Part shown: in pieces, positions 1 through 7,600 of the stretch | Layout of the letters: the number at the start of each line of letters is the position of its first letter | Numbering within the stretch: the first letter of the stretch is position 1 | From: Lawsonibacter sp. | GTDB lineage: Bacteria; Bacillota; Clostridia; Oscillospirales; Oscillospiraceae | Assembly: GCA_022798855.1 (NCBI GenBank) | Contig: JAAWNI010000045.1 | Span: 1 to 12,381 of the forward strand | DNA length: 12,381 nt | Direction: 5' to 3' | The notes under the pieces: generated by a model | The model's database searches: none | What the model saw: only the letters and a program-made list of their open reading frames with translations | Told to the model about the DNA's origin: nothing | Position numbers and translations under genes: made by a program

Positions 1-99
1 CTCCGTAGGGCGCGACGACCCGGCGCGCCGTTTGCGGCAGGACGGCGGGCCGAGGTCGTCCCGCCCTACATTTGCCAACAATTTTGATGATTGCTATAA
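1..99 (-). repeat. Partial copy of a miniature palindromic element (MITE-like), inverted relative to 1160-1291
   Basis: Positions 1-99 are the reverse complement of about 1160-1257 with only about four differences. The segment contains a foldback core: gtagggcg at 6-13 faces cgccctac at 62-69. It ends in tgctataa at 92-99, the same terminal octamer that closes the copy at 1160-1291. The other end of this copy lies before the window. It carries no gene. It appears to belong to a small non-autonomous palindromic family of the kind common between genes in Oscillospiraceae; that family assignment is inference. Confidence 0.75.
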
Positions 100-123
100 A
101 CACGGCCTGCCGGCGCTTTTCGA

Positions 124-1062
124 TTACCGGCCCCCGGCGGCGTACCGGCCCATGTGGACGTCCAGTACCGGCCGGTCCGGCTTGACAATGGCGTCCTCAA
201 AGCGGCACTTCCACTGGATGCCCTGGTCGAACCTGCCGCCCTCCGCCACGCCGTCCACCGTGTCCCCGTCTTTGATGGGGCGGCGGTTCTCCAGGATGTA
301 GGAGGCGATGTTGTAGGCGTGGCCCACCACCCAGTTGGGGTCCATGCTGTGGAAGTGGTACTGTAAATCCTCCATGTACAGCAGGCTCATGCCCAGGGTG
401 TCCACCAGCCGATCGCCGGTGCCGCTGACGTTGAAGAACCGGGCGTTGACGATGTAGCGGATGAACCGGTCCAGGCCGGAAACCGCCCTGTCCCGGACCA
501 GGCTGGCCAGGATCAGCTTGCCCGTGTTGAGGGAGTATACCGCTTCGCAGGTGGGGAACAGCTCCACCAGGGCTTCCAGATAGTCCATGTCGAAACCGGC
601 CCGCTCCTGGGGGTCCAGGGCTCCGGCCAGGATGTCATTGGCGAAGACGCAGTATTTGCACTCTGACAGGATGCGGTCCCGGTCCTCCAGGCAGTCCCAC
701 ATCTGGCTGCGCGCCATCTCGTCAATTTTCTCCGGATGGAAGGTGTCGCAGGGCATGAGGGACACCTGGACCGGCCCCTCGCCGTTGCTGAACTTGGCAA
801 TGTGGTCCATGGCGGCAAAGAGGGCGGTGTCCTCCATGGCGGCGGACACATCTCCGGAGGGCTTCGCCGGCTCCACCCTGCCGATGTGGCGGGCCAGCAC
901 CTCGGCCATCCGCTCCAGGCTGGGCATTTCGCACTTCTCCCGCATCAGCAGCTGGACCATAAACACTCCGCCGGGCCGGATCGAGGGGTCCATTTCGTCC
1001 AAAGGGGATTTTTTCTCTTCAGAAATACGCTCCGGATTCTTTTTCTTTTTGAACAGTCCCAT
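124..1062 (-). CDS. DUF4261 domain-containing protein, unknown function
   Basis: A 312-residue protein of unknown function. The start at 1062 is chosen because the ATG follows a GGGAGG ribosome site; the open frame runs 20 codons further upstream, but that part lacks a ribosome site and enters intergenic sequence. The N-terminus is short and lysine-rich (GLFKKKKNPERI), with no signal peptide or membrane segment, so the protein is probably cytoplasmic. The middle contains the phrase LEALVELFPTCEAVY (near residues 165-180). The C-terminal third has a pattern I associate with DUF4261: VDTLGMSLLYMEDLQYHF followed by DPNWVVGHAYNIASYI and DGDTVDG. Two cysteines, in ECKYCVF, form a CxxC-like pair. 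It stands alone, facing left, between two inverted copies of a miniature repeat. The domain name is from memory; the gene being real is well supported by its start signal and codon pattern. Confidence 0.75.
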   Translation of the reverse strand: MGLFKKKKNPERISEEKKSPLDEMDPSIRPGGVFMVQLLMREKCEMPSLERMAEVLARHIGRVEPAKPSGDVSAAMEDTALFAAMDHIAKFSNGEGPVQVSLMPCDTFHPEKIDEMARSQMWDCLEDRDRILSECKYCVFANDILAGALDPQERAGFDMDYLEALVELFPTCEAVYSLNTGKLILASLVRDRAVSGLDRFIRYIVNARFFNVSGTGDRLVDTLGMSLLYMEDLQYHFHSMDPNWVVGHAYNIASYILENRRPIKDGDTVDGVAEGGRFDQGIQWKCRFEDAIVKPDRPVLDVHMGRYAAGGR

Positions 1063-1159
1063 TTTGGTTCCTCCCTGTGTGAGAATGGCAAAATTATAGC
1101 ACCCGCCCTTGGCCGCTGTCAAATGGGGCGGCGGCGGTTTTCACGCTTGTCTCATTAGC

Positions 1160-1291
1160 TTATAGCAATCATCAGAATTGCTGGCAAATGTAGGGCGGGA
1201 CGACCTCGGCCCACCGTCCTGCCGCAAACGGCGCGCCGGGTCGTCGCGCCCTACGGAGCACCGTTGTCAGCAATTTTGGATCCTGCTATAA
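1160..1291 (+). repeat. Complete miniature palindromic element with ~30 bp terminal inverted repeats
   Basis: A 132 bp unit that opens with ttatagca at 1160-1167 and closes with tgctataa at 1284-1291. The two outer arms match imperfectly over about 50 bp: attgctggcaaa near 1178 faces gttgtcagcaat near 1264, and tagggcgggacgacc near 1191 faces ggtcgtcgcgcccta near 1240. The whole unit can therefore fold back on itself. The copy at 1-99 is the same family in the opposite orientation. No open frame of interest lies inside. This looks like a MITE or REP-like unit mobilised in trans; no transposase for it is in the window. Confidence 0.7.
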
Positions 1292-1301
1292 AATGCCCTT
1301 C

Positions 1302-1385
1302 GTCATGTAGGGCAAGGGCTCTGCCCTTGCCTGATTCTGTCCCTATTTTATGATAGGCAGGGGTAGAACCCCTGCCCTGCATGAT
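1302..1385. repeat. Inverted pair of REP-like palindromes
   Basis: Two short perfect hairpins lie in the gap between genes. One has arms ggcaagggc (1311-1319) and gcccttgcc (1323-1331). The other has arms ggcaggggt (1356-1364) and acccctgcc (1368-1376). The first block with its flank (gtcatgtagggcaag) matches the reverse complement of the second with its flank (cttgccc/cctgccctgcatgat) with few changes, so they are two copies of one unit facing each other. Neither has a T-run placed as in a terminator. They look like REP-type intergenic repeats. Nothing else is recognised in 1292-1461. Confidence 0.6.
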
Positions 1386-1461
1386 GTATCCGAAATGCCC
1401 TCCAAATTGATAAGACGGGCGTGCGGCAGTTTTGACGCAGGTCGGAACGCCCCAGACATAG

Positions 1462-1492
1462 AAAAATCCACCGGACATGCCGGTGGATTTTC
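1462..1492 (-). terminator. Intrinsic terminator after the recombinase-SpoVT gene
   Basis: A perfect 12 bp stem, aaaatccaccgg (1463-1474) against ccggtggatttt (1480-1491), with a 5-nt loop. It lies just past the minus-strand stop codon (1499-1501), and on that strand the stem is followed by a short T-run. The symmetry would also allow termination from the other side. Its position right after the SpoVT-like C-terminus suggests it is the native spoVT terminator. Confidence 0.8.
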
Positions 1493-1498
1493 CCGTTT

Positions 1499-3748
1499 TC
1501 AGCTCTCCATGTGCCGTCCCAGAAAACCGGCGATGGACTGGACCAGTTTGTACTCCACCTCGCCGCCGGTGAGCTTGTCGGCCGTGCCGGCGAAAAGGAC
1601 GCAGCCCAGCACGTCCCCCTCGGAGAGGATGGGCGCGGCGGTGCACAGGGAATACTTGTCGCTGTCGGCGCACAGGGGGATGGCCTCCTCCCCCGGCTTG
1701 TACTGGTAGACCTGCCGGCCCTCCATCAGCCGCTCCATTTGTGGGGAAACCGCCTTCTCAAACAGCTCCCGGCGGGGCACGCCCGCCACCGCGATGCAGC
1801 TGTCCCGGTCGGTGATGACCGTTACCTGTCCGGTGGTGCGGTTCAGCGTCTCGCACAGCTGTCCGGCGAAGTCCACCAGCCCACCCATTAGGGAATACTT
1901 CTTAAAAATTACGCCGCCGTCTTTGTCGGTGTATATCTCCAGAGGGTCGCCGTTGCTGATAACTTTGACAGTGAAAATTTTGTCGTTGTGCTTGCCGCTC
2001 TCCTGGATGATTTGGATTTCGTAGGGGCGGCAATCTGCTACCCGGTCGTTTTCGTCCCCCTCAGCCGTCGGGCGGATGATATCCGCCCCTACAGGAGCCA
2101 TCGCCGCAACAGCCTCGTCTGCATCGATTGCCGGGCGGCCACGGGCCGCCCCTACAGGCAGTTCCCCGCTGCGGAGGATGCTGTCAATGTCCGCTTTGAG
2201 CTGAATCTCAATGCGGCCCTCATAGACCTTGATCCTCTGGATCATCAGCTGGAGGTCGTTCCGGTCCAGCTTGGGTTTGTTCAGGATGCCGTCAAAGACC
2301 TCCATGGCCGTTTTTGCCGCCCGGTTGACCTGGATGATGGTGTTCCGCTTGTCTACCGCCATAGCAATCTGATTTTGGATGCCCTCCATCCGGCGGAGCA
2401 GGTCGCTTTCCAGCTCGCCGTAGGTTTCTTCCAGGGCCTCCTCCTGGTCTGGGTGCTTCATAATGTCCCGGATGCGCTGGCGCTTGGTGGCTTTCAGTTC
2501 CTCCTGGAGGTCCGCCAGCACCGCCTCCAGATTTTCCGCCGACTTCTCGGTTTCCGCCACGTTCTCCGCTTCTTTTTCAAGGTCCGCGTTGAGACGGTCC
2601 AGCATGGCGGCGGAGTTGTCCTTTACCTTTTGTACATAGGTTTTCAGCAGCTCATCCAGCTTGTCCACCCTGATGTGGTGGCTGGTGCACCCCTTCAGCC
2701 CCCGGCGGTGGTAGGCGCCGCAGCGGTAGGCGTCCTTGATATCCCGGCGGCTCATGGCGAACATGGGGGAGCCGCAGTCACCGCACTCCAGGAAGCCGGA
2801 ATAGGTGTTGTCGTACTTCTTCTGCCCCCGGTAGTGGGCAGTCGAACGAGAGTCCCGGAGGGCTTTTGCTGTTGCAAAGGTCCGATAGTCGATGATTTCT
2901 TGGTGGTGGTGTTCAATGACAATGTGGTCCAGCTCGTCCCGCTTGACCTCCTTGCCGTTGATTTTTTTGCGGGTGTATTTCCCTTGGCGCAAGGTTCCGA
3001 TGTAGAAATCGTTGTCGATGATGCCCTGCACGGTCACAATGGCCCAGGCAGGCTTGACGGTCCGGCGATACGCTTCCCCTGCCGCCTCTTTCCGATCCCG
3101 CTCCGCCATGCGTGGGGTTGGGATGCCCTGGTCGGTAAGGTGGTTGGCGATTTTCTTGTACCCCCAGCCGTCGATATACAGCCGGAAAACCTCCCGGACT
3201 ACCTCCGCCTCAGTGGGCACAATTTCAAACTCCTGCTTCTTGTCCACGATGTAGCCATAGGGCGCGGCGCAGATCCACTTGCCGTCCTGCTGGCGGCGCT
3301 TAATGACGGACTTTACCTTTTTGCTGGTGTCGGTGACGGGCATCTCGTTGATGAGAAATTGGAATTGGATTTTCAGCCAGTCGTCGTCATTGGGAAAGTC
3401 GATGTTGTCCCCGATGGAGATAATCCGCACGCCCGCGTCCCGCAAGTCCTCCAGTTCCACCAACCCCCGGCTGTTCCGGCGGGAGAAGCGGGAAAAGTCC
3501 TTGATAATGAGGATTTCCTTTCGGTGGTCCATCAGTTCCCGCCGCATGGCCTGGTAGCCCTCCCGCTGCTCGAAGGTGTAGCCGGACTTGTCCCGGTCCT
3601 CGTAGAAGGTGAGGGTGGAGTTAGGGAATTTCTGCTTGACAAAGTCCGTGATGATGGCCTTTTGGTTTTCAATGGAGGTGTTGTCCCGGTCCAGCTCCTC
3701 GTCTACGGAGATGCGGCAGTAACCGGCGATGTCGAAGCGGTCGATCAA
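1499..3748 (-). CDS. Large serine recombinase fused in frame to the C-terminal sensor part of a SpoVT-like sporulation regulator
   Basis: 749 residues. The start is TTG at 3748, 8 nt after a strong AAAGGAGG site (3757-3764). Residues 1-150 are a resolvase-type catalytic domain: likely nucleophile Ser14 in GYCRIS, and the KDFSRFSRR arginine motif at 83-91. Residues ~160-290 fit the Recombinase domain. A zinc ribbon follows with Cys322, Cys325, Cys343 and Cys354, then a charged coiled coil at ~375-470. These are the usual parts of large serine integrases, which insert and excise elements at att sites. Residues ~532-576 are encoded by palindromic repeat DNA. From Gly600 on, the protein reads like SpoVT from its GDPLEI motif to its end (KKYSLMGGLVDFAGQ, TDRDSCIAVAG, AAGFLGRHME-like tail): 150 residues, the length expected for SpoVT without its first 30. 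The AbrB DNA-binding part is absent. I infer that integration into spoVT created the fusion; a stable native fusion family is the alternative. Confidence 0.88.
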   Translation of the reverse strand: MIDRFDIAGYCRISVDEELDRDNTSIENQKAIITDFVKQKFPNSTLTFYEDRDKSGYTFEQREGYQAMRRELMDHRKEILIIKDFSRFSRRNSRGLVELEDLRDAGVRIISIGDNIDFPNDDDWLKIQFQFLINEMPVTDTSKKVKSVIKRRQQDGKWICAAPYGYIVDKKQEFEIVPTEAEVVREVFRLYIDGWGYKKIANHLTDQGIPTPRMAERDRKEAAGEAYRRTVKPAWAIVTVQGIIDNDFYIGTLRQGKYTRKKINGKEVKRDELDHIVIEHHHQEIIDYRTFATAKALRDSRSTAHYRGQKKYDNTYSGFLECGDCGSPMFAMSRRDIKDAYRCGAYHRRGLKGCTSHHIRVDKLDELLKTYVQKVKDNSAAMLDRLNADLEKEAENVAETEKSAENLEAVLADLQEELKATKRQRIRDIMKHPDQEEALEETYGELESDLLRRMEGIQNQIAMAVDKRNTIIQVNRAAKTAMEVFDGILNKPKLDRNDLQLMIQRIKVYEGRIEIQLKADIDSILRSGELPVGAARGRPAIDADEAVAAMAPVGADIIRPTAEGDENDRVADCRPYEIQIIQESGKHNDKIFTVKVISNGDPLEIYTDKDGGVIFKKYSLMGGLVDFAGQLCETLNRTTGQVTVITDRDSCIAVAGVPRRELFEKAVSPQMERLMEGRQVYQYKPGEEAIPLCADSDKYSLCTAAPILSEGDVLGCVLFAGTADKLTGGEVEYKLVQSIAGFLGRHMES
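1943..1960 (-). other. Inferred junction of mobile element and interrupted spoVT (att site region)
   Basis: On the minus strand, the codons for Gly600-Asp601-Pro602 (1943-1951) are where similarity to SpoVT begins. In SpoVT proteins this motif is preceded by the AbrB-like segment (GRVVIPKEIRR), but here it is preceded by recombinase-specific sequence ending IFTVKVISN. Serine integrases share only a few bases between attB and attP, so the exact crossover cannot be set by eye. The boundary is inferred from the protein comparison, not from a visible repeat; the partner junction should lie beyond 12381. Confidence 0.45.
2021..2155. repeat. REP-like palindromic repeats inside the recombinase coding sequence
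   Basis: gtaggggcgg at 2021-2030 faces ccgcccctac at 2083-2092. Two local perfect hairpins lie inside: ggcggat/atccgcc (2071-2077 with 2081-2087) and gggcggcc/ggccgccc (2133-2140 with 2144-2151). Two units end alike, in ccgcccctacagg, at about 2083 and 2147. This terminal signature resembles the intergenic palindromes elsewhere in the window, yet it sits in frame and encodes residues ~532-576 of the recombinase (PVGAARGRP, APVGADIIRP) as a low-complexity linker between the recombinase and the SpoVT part. Confidence 0.75.
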
Positions 3749-3811
3749 CCTCTTGTCCTCCTTTCTGTCAATATATTTCTATTTACTATTCTATTTAACA
3801 GATAATATTGT

Positions 3812-3839
3812 ATCATAGTTTTTAAATAAAATCAATCAA
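3812..3839 (-). promoter_or_regulatory. Candidate promoter of the recombinase gene
   Basis: On the minus strand, TTGATT (3834-3839) and TATGAT (3812-3817) are separated by 16 bp, in an AT-rich stretch about 65 bp before the TTG start. The -35 box overlaps the T-run of the terminator of the upstream small gene, so transcription of the recombinase would begin anew here. Both hexamers are recognisable but imperfect matches to a housekeeping sigma consensus. Confidence 0.4.
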
Positions 3840-3877
3840 AAAATTGGGCAGGAGCATGCCATTTGCTGCTCCCGCCC
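3838..3877 (-). terminator. Intrinsic terminator of the small gene at 3887-4153
   Basis: An 11 bp stem with one mismatch, gggcaggagca (3846-3856) against tgctcccgccc (3867-3877). On the minus strand the stem is followed by AATTTTTT (3838-3845). It lies 9 bp after the stop codon of the minus-strand small gene, and separates that gene from the recombinase. Confidence 0.8.
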
Positions 3878-3886
3878 CTGCTGTTC

Positions 3887-4153
3887 CTACCTTGCACCCG
3901 CCCGCTGGCGGGTACGTACTCTCTTTCTCCGGACCTCCTGTTCCGCCAGCCGCTTCCGGTTGTGGCACAGCAGTGCGCTGGTTTCTTCCGTTAGATTTAG
4001 ATCACCTGACATATATACCGCCACAAAATATTTCTTTTCTCTGTATTGTTGGTAGAGGTCTTTCAGCGGTTCTCTCAGCGCCTCGTCCTGCTTTTCCTGA
4101 TTCGTCAGCCAAACCTCCACGATCTTCCTGTCATCTCTGACATTGATCTCCAA
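3887..4153 (-). CDS. Small conserved hypothetical protein next to the recombinase
   Basis: About 88 residues, charged and soluble, with no membrane segment. It resembles small proteins that I recall beside clostridial integrative-element genes, with the pattern INVRDD...VEVWLTN, then LYQQYREKKYFVAVYMSGDLNL, then a basic helical tail (LCHNRKRLAEQEVRRKRVR). No function is known to me. The frame is open from a GTG at 4177, but that codon has no ribosome site. An AAAGGAG lies inside that stretch, 12 nt ahead of a TTG at 4153, so I place the start there; the GTG start would add 8 residues. It is transcribed toward the recombinase on the same strand, but its own terminator separates them. It may be an accessory or regulatory factor of the element; this is inference from position only. 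Confidence 0.65.
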   Translation of the reverse strand: MEINVRDDRKIVEVWLTNQEKQDEALREPLKDLYQQYREKKYFVAVYMSGDLNLTEETSALLCHNRKRLAEQEVRRKRVRTRQRAGAR

Positions 4154-4264
4154 CTGTTTGCATGTCTCCTTTCGCACTCAATTTGGTATTATTTTCTACT
4201 TATTTGGTTTATTTTATTCACAGGGCTTATAATTCGCATGTTTTTCTTGAGAAACTACACCCTG

Positions 4265-4354
4265 TATGCTATTGCTATTCCGCCCCTCGCCGAGCAAAAG
4301 CGCATCGTGGCCAAGTTGGAGGAGCTGCTGCCACTGTGTGAGCGGCTGAAATGA
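4265..4354 (+). pseudogene. 3' remnant of a type I restriction specificity subunit gene (hsdS)
   Basis: The last ~30 codons before the TGA at 4352 read PPLAEQKRIVAKLEELLP followed by LCERLK. This is the standard C-terminal helix of HsdS, the DNA-recognition subunit of type I restriction-modification enzymes. The upstream target-recognition domains are missing; the sequence before ~4250 is AT-rich and shows no HsdS pattern. No hsdM or hsdR is in the window. The fragment is a relic of a larger locus lost by deletion or recombination, as often seen in phase-variable hsdS regions. It cannot make a functional protein. Confidence 0.75.
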
Positions 4355-4510
4355 GGTGTGGAATGTCGGATGCAGAACATGCGGGCAGAGACGGATTGGT
4401 TCATCCTGACGAAAAAATTCGTGTTTTCATGCCAAATGTTCGGGGAATATTCACCAAATTTTGAATGGAAATTTTATTCAAAATGCGGTGGTGAAAAAGA
4501 TTTTTAGGGA

Positions 4511-4519
4511 TGTTATAAT
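4511..4519 (+). promoter_or_regulatory. Extended -10 promoter of the sialidase gene
   Basis: TGTTATAAT is a perfect extended -10 element (TGnTATAAT). No good -35 box is seen at the right distance, which is acceptable for extended -10 promoters. It would start transcription near 4525-4527, giving a leader of about 135 nt before the ATG at 4663. The stretch 4355-4510 upstream holds nothing else that I can recognise. Confidence 0.6.
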
Positions 4520-4529
4520 GCAAATGATG

Positions 4530-4601
4530 ACTTCGGAAAAAGGCATACGCCTTTTTCTCCATATACAGGGTATATGGAGAATCGGCTTTGCTGGCCGAAG
4601 T
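4530..4601 (+). promoter_or_regulatory. Structured 5' leader (predicted three-way junction) of the sialidase mRNA
   Basis: Directly after the expected transcription start, acttcgg (4530-4536) can pair with ccgaagt (4595-4601). Between them lie two near-perfect hairpins back to back: aaaaaggc/gccttttt (4537-4544 with 4549-4556, 4-nt loop) and ctccatatac/gtatatggag (4557-4566 with 4570-4579, 3-nt loop). A competing small hairpin, tcggc/gccga (4582-4586 with 4594-4598), would break the outer stem. The first hairpin, with its run of Ts, could also act as an attenuator. I do not recognise a known riboswitch class; a role in mRNA stability or attenuation is inference. Confidence 0.5.
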
Positions 4602-4662
4602 GTGCGCAAGCTCTGCCCTCGGTCCCTATCAACCCACAGACAAATGGAAAGGATGCCTGCTT

Positions 4663-7600
4663 ATGAAGAAAAGCTGGACACGACTCATTGCACTTCTGCT
4701 CACTCTGGCGATGGTGACGGCCCTTCTGCCCGCCGCTGCCGCAGAGGAGACAACCCCGGAGATTCCGGATGTGCCTGGCGCTGCCACGGAAGCTCCGGAT
4801 ACACCCGATGCAGAGCCGCCTGCCGTGCTCCCCGAGGACGGGGGCCAGGCAGAGGCGGAACCTCCTGTTGACCCCCCTGAGGATGGAGATCAGGCGGAGA
4901 CGGAACCTCCTGCTGGGTTCCCCGAGGATGGAAATCAGGCGGAGACGGAACCTCCTGCTGGACTCCCCGAGGACGGGGGCCAGGCGGAGACAGAACCTCC
5001 GGTTGAGTTCCCCGAGGACGCAGTGCTGGACATTCCTGGCCAGGTGTTTGCGGCGGATGGGGATGTTGAGTATGTGCTGGACACCGACGGTATTGACAGC
5101 GGCGCAGTGTATGCTATCTACACGAATGAGGCTGTCAATGGCGATAACCGCATTCTGTACCACACTGGCACCGGCAAAACCGACAAGGTGCTCGGAAGCG
5201 TATCAGACGATAAGCTGACGCTCAACGGTGACTTTTCGGGCTCCAGGCAGCTGTGGACCATCACAGTAGTGGACGGCGGCTACACCATTCAGAGCGTAGA
5301 CAGCGGCCGCTATCTGGATCTAAGCAGTGCCTCCACTAAGAACATCAATACATCTGATGCTCCGGTGGTCCTCTTGCTCACTCCGCAGGAAGAGAACACC
5401 TACACCATCAGCCACGAAAACAGATTTAGCCTTGCGTACAATGCTGAAGATATCGGCGGACAAGGAAAGGGCAACATCTACGCCGGTACTGAGGCGGCCC
5501 TGCTCCGCTTTTTCAAGCAGACCAGCGTGGCGGTGGAGCCAGAACCAGAGCCCGAGCCCGAACCCGAGCCCCCGGTGGTTCCCGACCGGGCGGAGCAGGG
5601 AAAGCGTGAGTATGGGCAGGTTTCCGGTGCGCTGGAGAGCGGCTACTATGCCATTCGCGCAAACGGAAACACCATGTACTGCACAACTAACAAGACGGCC
5701 ACCGATCAGTGCGGAGCTAGCGTCTCCGTCAGCGGCGGCAAGCTGACCATGGACGGCCACCCCGATTGCCATGTCTGGCTGATTTTGAAGGGCCAGGATG
5801 GCTACACCATTCAGAGCATGGGTGGCGGCGGGCAGTACCTGAGCTATGGCACAGCCGGGCAGTACAACCACCTTCCCGTTTCGGAAGACGCCGCAGTCTT
5901 CCAAATTACGCCTGAGGGGGACGCCTATACCATCAGCTGGACCAGCGGAAGCGGCGAGACGCTCTATGTCAGCCGCGGCACTACCACTGAAAAGGAAAAG
6001 TGGGGTACAGGCACGGACGCCTATCCCATTGAGCTCTACCAAGAGACTGCGCCCGAGGAGCCTGAAGCCCCCGAGAAGCCCGCTGCGCCTGACGATCTGT
6101 CGGTCTACATCTATCCCAAGGCGTCCGGTGCAATCGAGGACGGCGTCTATGCCATCGTGGGCTCGACGGTAGAAAAAGACACCGCCCGCCCCCGGGTGAT
6201 GCACTGTGAGGCTTCCTATACGGTCACCAACCAGTGCCAGGTCGTGGAGAGTGATTACGTCAACGGCGTTCTGGCCGATCAGATCAGCATGGGCTGTACG
6301 CTCTCCCATCTGTGGGAGGTCAAAGCTGTGGAGGGCGGCTATACCTTCCAGAGCCTGACCGGCCTGTATCTGAACCACGGCTCTGCCGGGTACAACCACC
6401 TGCCCGTGGGCAGCGCTCCCGCCGTGTTTGATATCAATCCCCTGGAAAATGGCGGCTACGCCATCACCTGGACAGCCGGCGGGACTGAGCTGAACCTCGG
6501 CTGGAACAACAAGTGGGGCGGCAGCGCGGCGCCCTATACCATTTACCTCTACAAAATGACTGAGACTGAGCCGGCGATGGCCCAGACCCACTTCTCGGGC
6601 ATCAGCTACGGCCAGCCCCTGGTGAAGGAGGACACTGGAAGCAGCTATTTCCGCATTCCCGCCCTGCTGACCCTGGACAACGGCTGGATTCTGGCCTCCT
6701 CCGATATCCGCTGGCGGACCTCCGCCGACAACCCCCAGAACCTGGACACCATCGTCAGCATCTCCAGAGACGGCGGCGAAACCTGGGAGTGGGAGGTCGT
6801 CAACTACTACGCAGATGAGGCCATTACCACGACCAGCCAGGCCAGCGCGGCCTTTATCGACCCCGCCTTCGTTCAGAGCGGGGACGGCACGGTCTGGATG
6901 GCCGTGGACGCCACGCCCTCCTATGTGGGCCTGATGGGCGGCAACCGGAGAGGCTCCGCCAGCCGCGGCTTTGACAGCCAGGGCCGGATGCTGGTGGCCC
7001 ATGGCCAGGCCGATGCGGACGCCCCCACCGACCTTGCGCCCTACATCTATTATGTGGACCTGAACGCGGAGGGGGCCGTCTATGAGGTGGGCGGCAAGAC
7101 TGCCGCCCTGCACCCCATCTGTGCCTCCGCAGACGACTCGGAGACCGGCTACTGGGTGGACGCTTTCCTGGATCTCTACTACGACTACGGCGGGGAGGGC
7201 GGCATGAAGCCTGTCCTGTGCGCCCAGCGCGGCAGCGATAAGGCGGTGCAGAACAATCTGTTCTACCGCCAATCCCAGTGGAAGGCCTACCCCGCTTTCT
7301 TCATTATGGTGCGCAGCGCCCAGGTCACGGACAGCGGCCTGGAGTGGGGCGAACCCAAGTATCTGGATATCAAGCTCAGTGAGAATGAGTCCTTCCTGGG
7401 CGTGTGTCCCGGCCGGGGCACCATTGCAATGGTGGACGGCAAAGAGCGCATCATCTTCCCCCTGTACGACAACCAGACTGGCAACGAACTGGCCAGTGTG
7501 GCCTACTCCGACGACGGCGGCGAGACTTGGACCCGGGGCAGCCGCGCCAATAGCCTGAACGGCACCGGCAAGTCCAGCGAGTCCCAGATTGTCCGCCTGC

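Noticed and set aside
1063..1122. A longer start for the DUF4261-like gene
   Set aside because: The extra 20 codons run through the ribosome site of the ATG at 1062 and have no start signal of their own.
1302..1385. The palindromes as a CRISPR array or terminators
   Set aside because: Only two inverted units with no spacers of constant length, and no T-run after either stem.
1988..3805. A 605-codon open frame on the plus strand, opposite the recombinase
   Set aside because: It is an antisense shadow with Val/Leu-rich composition and no motif; the minus-strand gene has a ribosome site and catalytic motifs.
4530..4601. A purine riboswitch, suggested by the three-way junction shape
   Set aside because: The hairpin loops are only 3-4 nt and lack the kissing-loop and junction bases of that class, and the gene is unrelated to purines.
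4588..4662. A longer start for the sialidase
   Set aside because: The ATG at 4663 has a ribosome site and begins a textbook signal peptide; the extra 25 codons overlap the structured leader.
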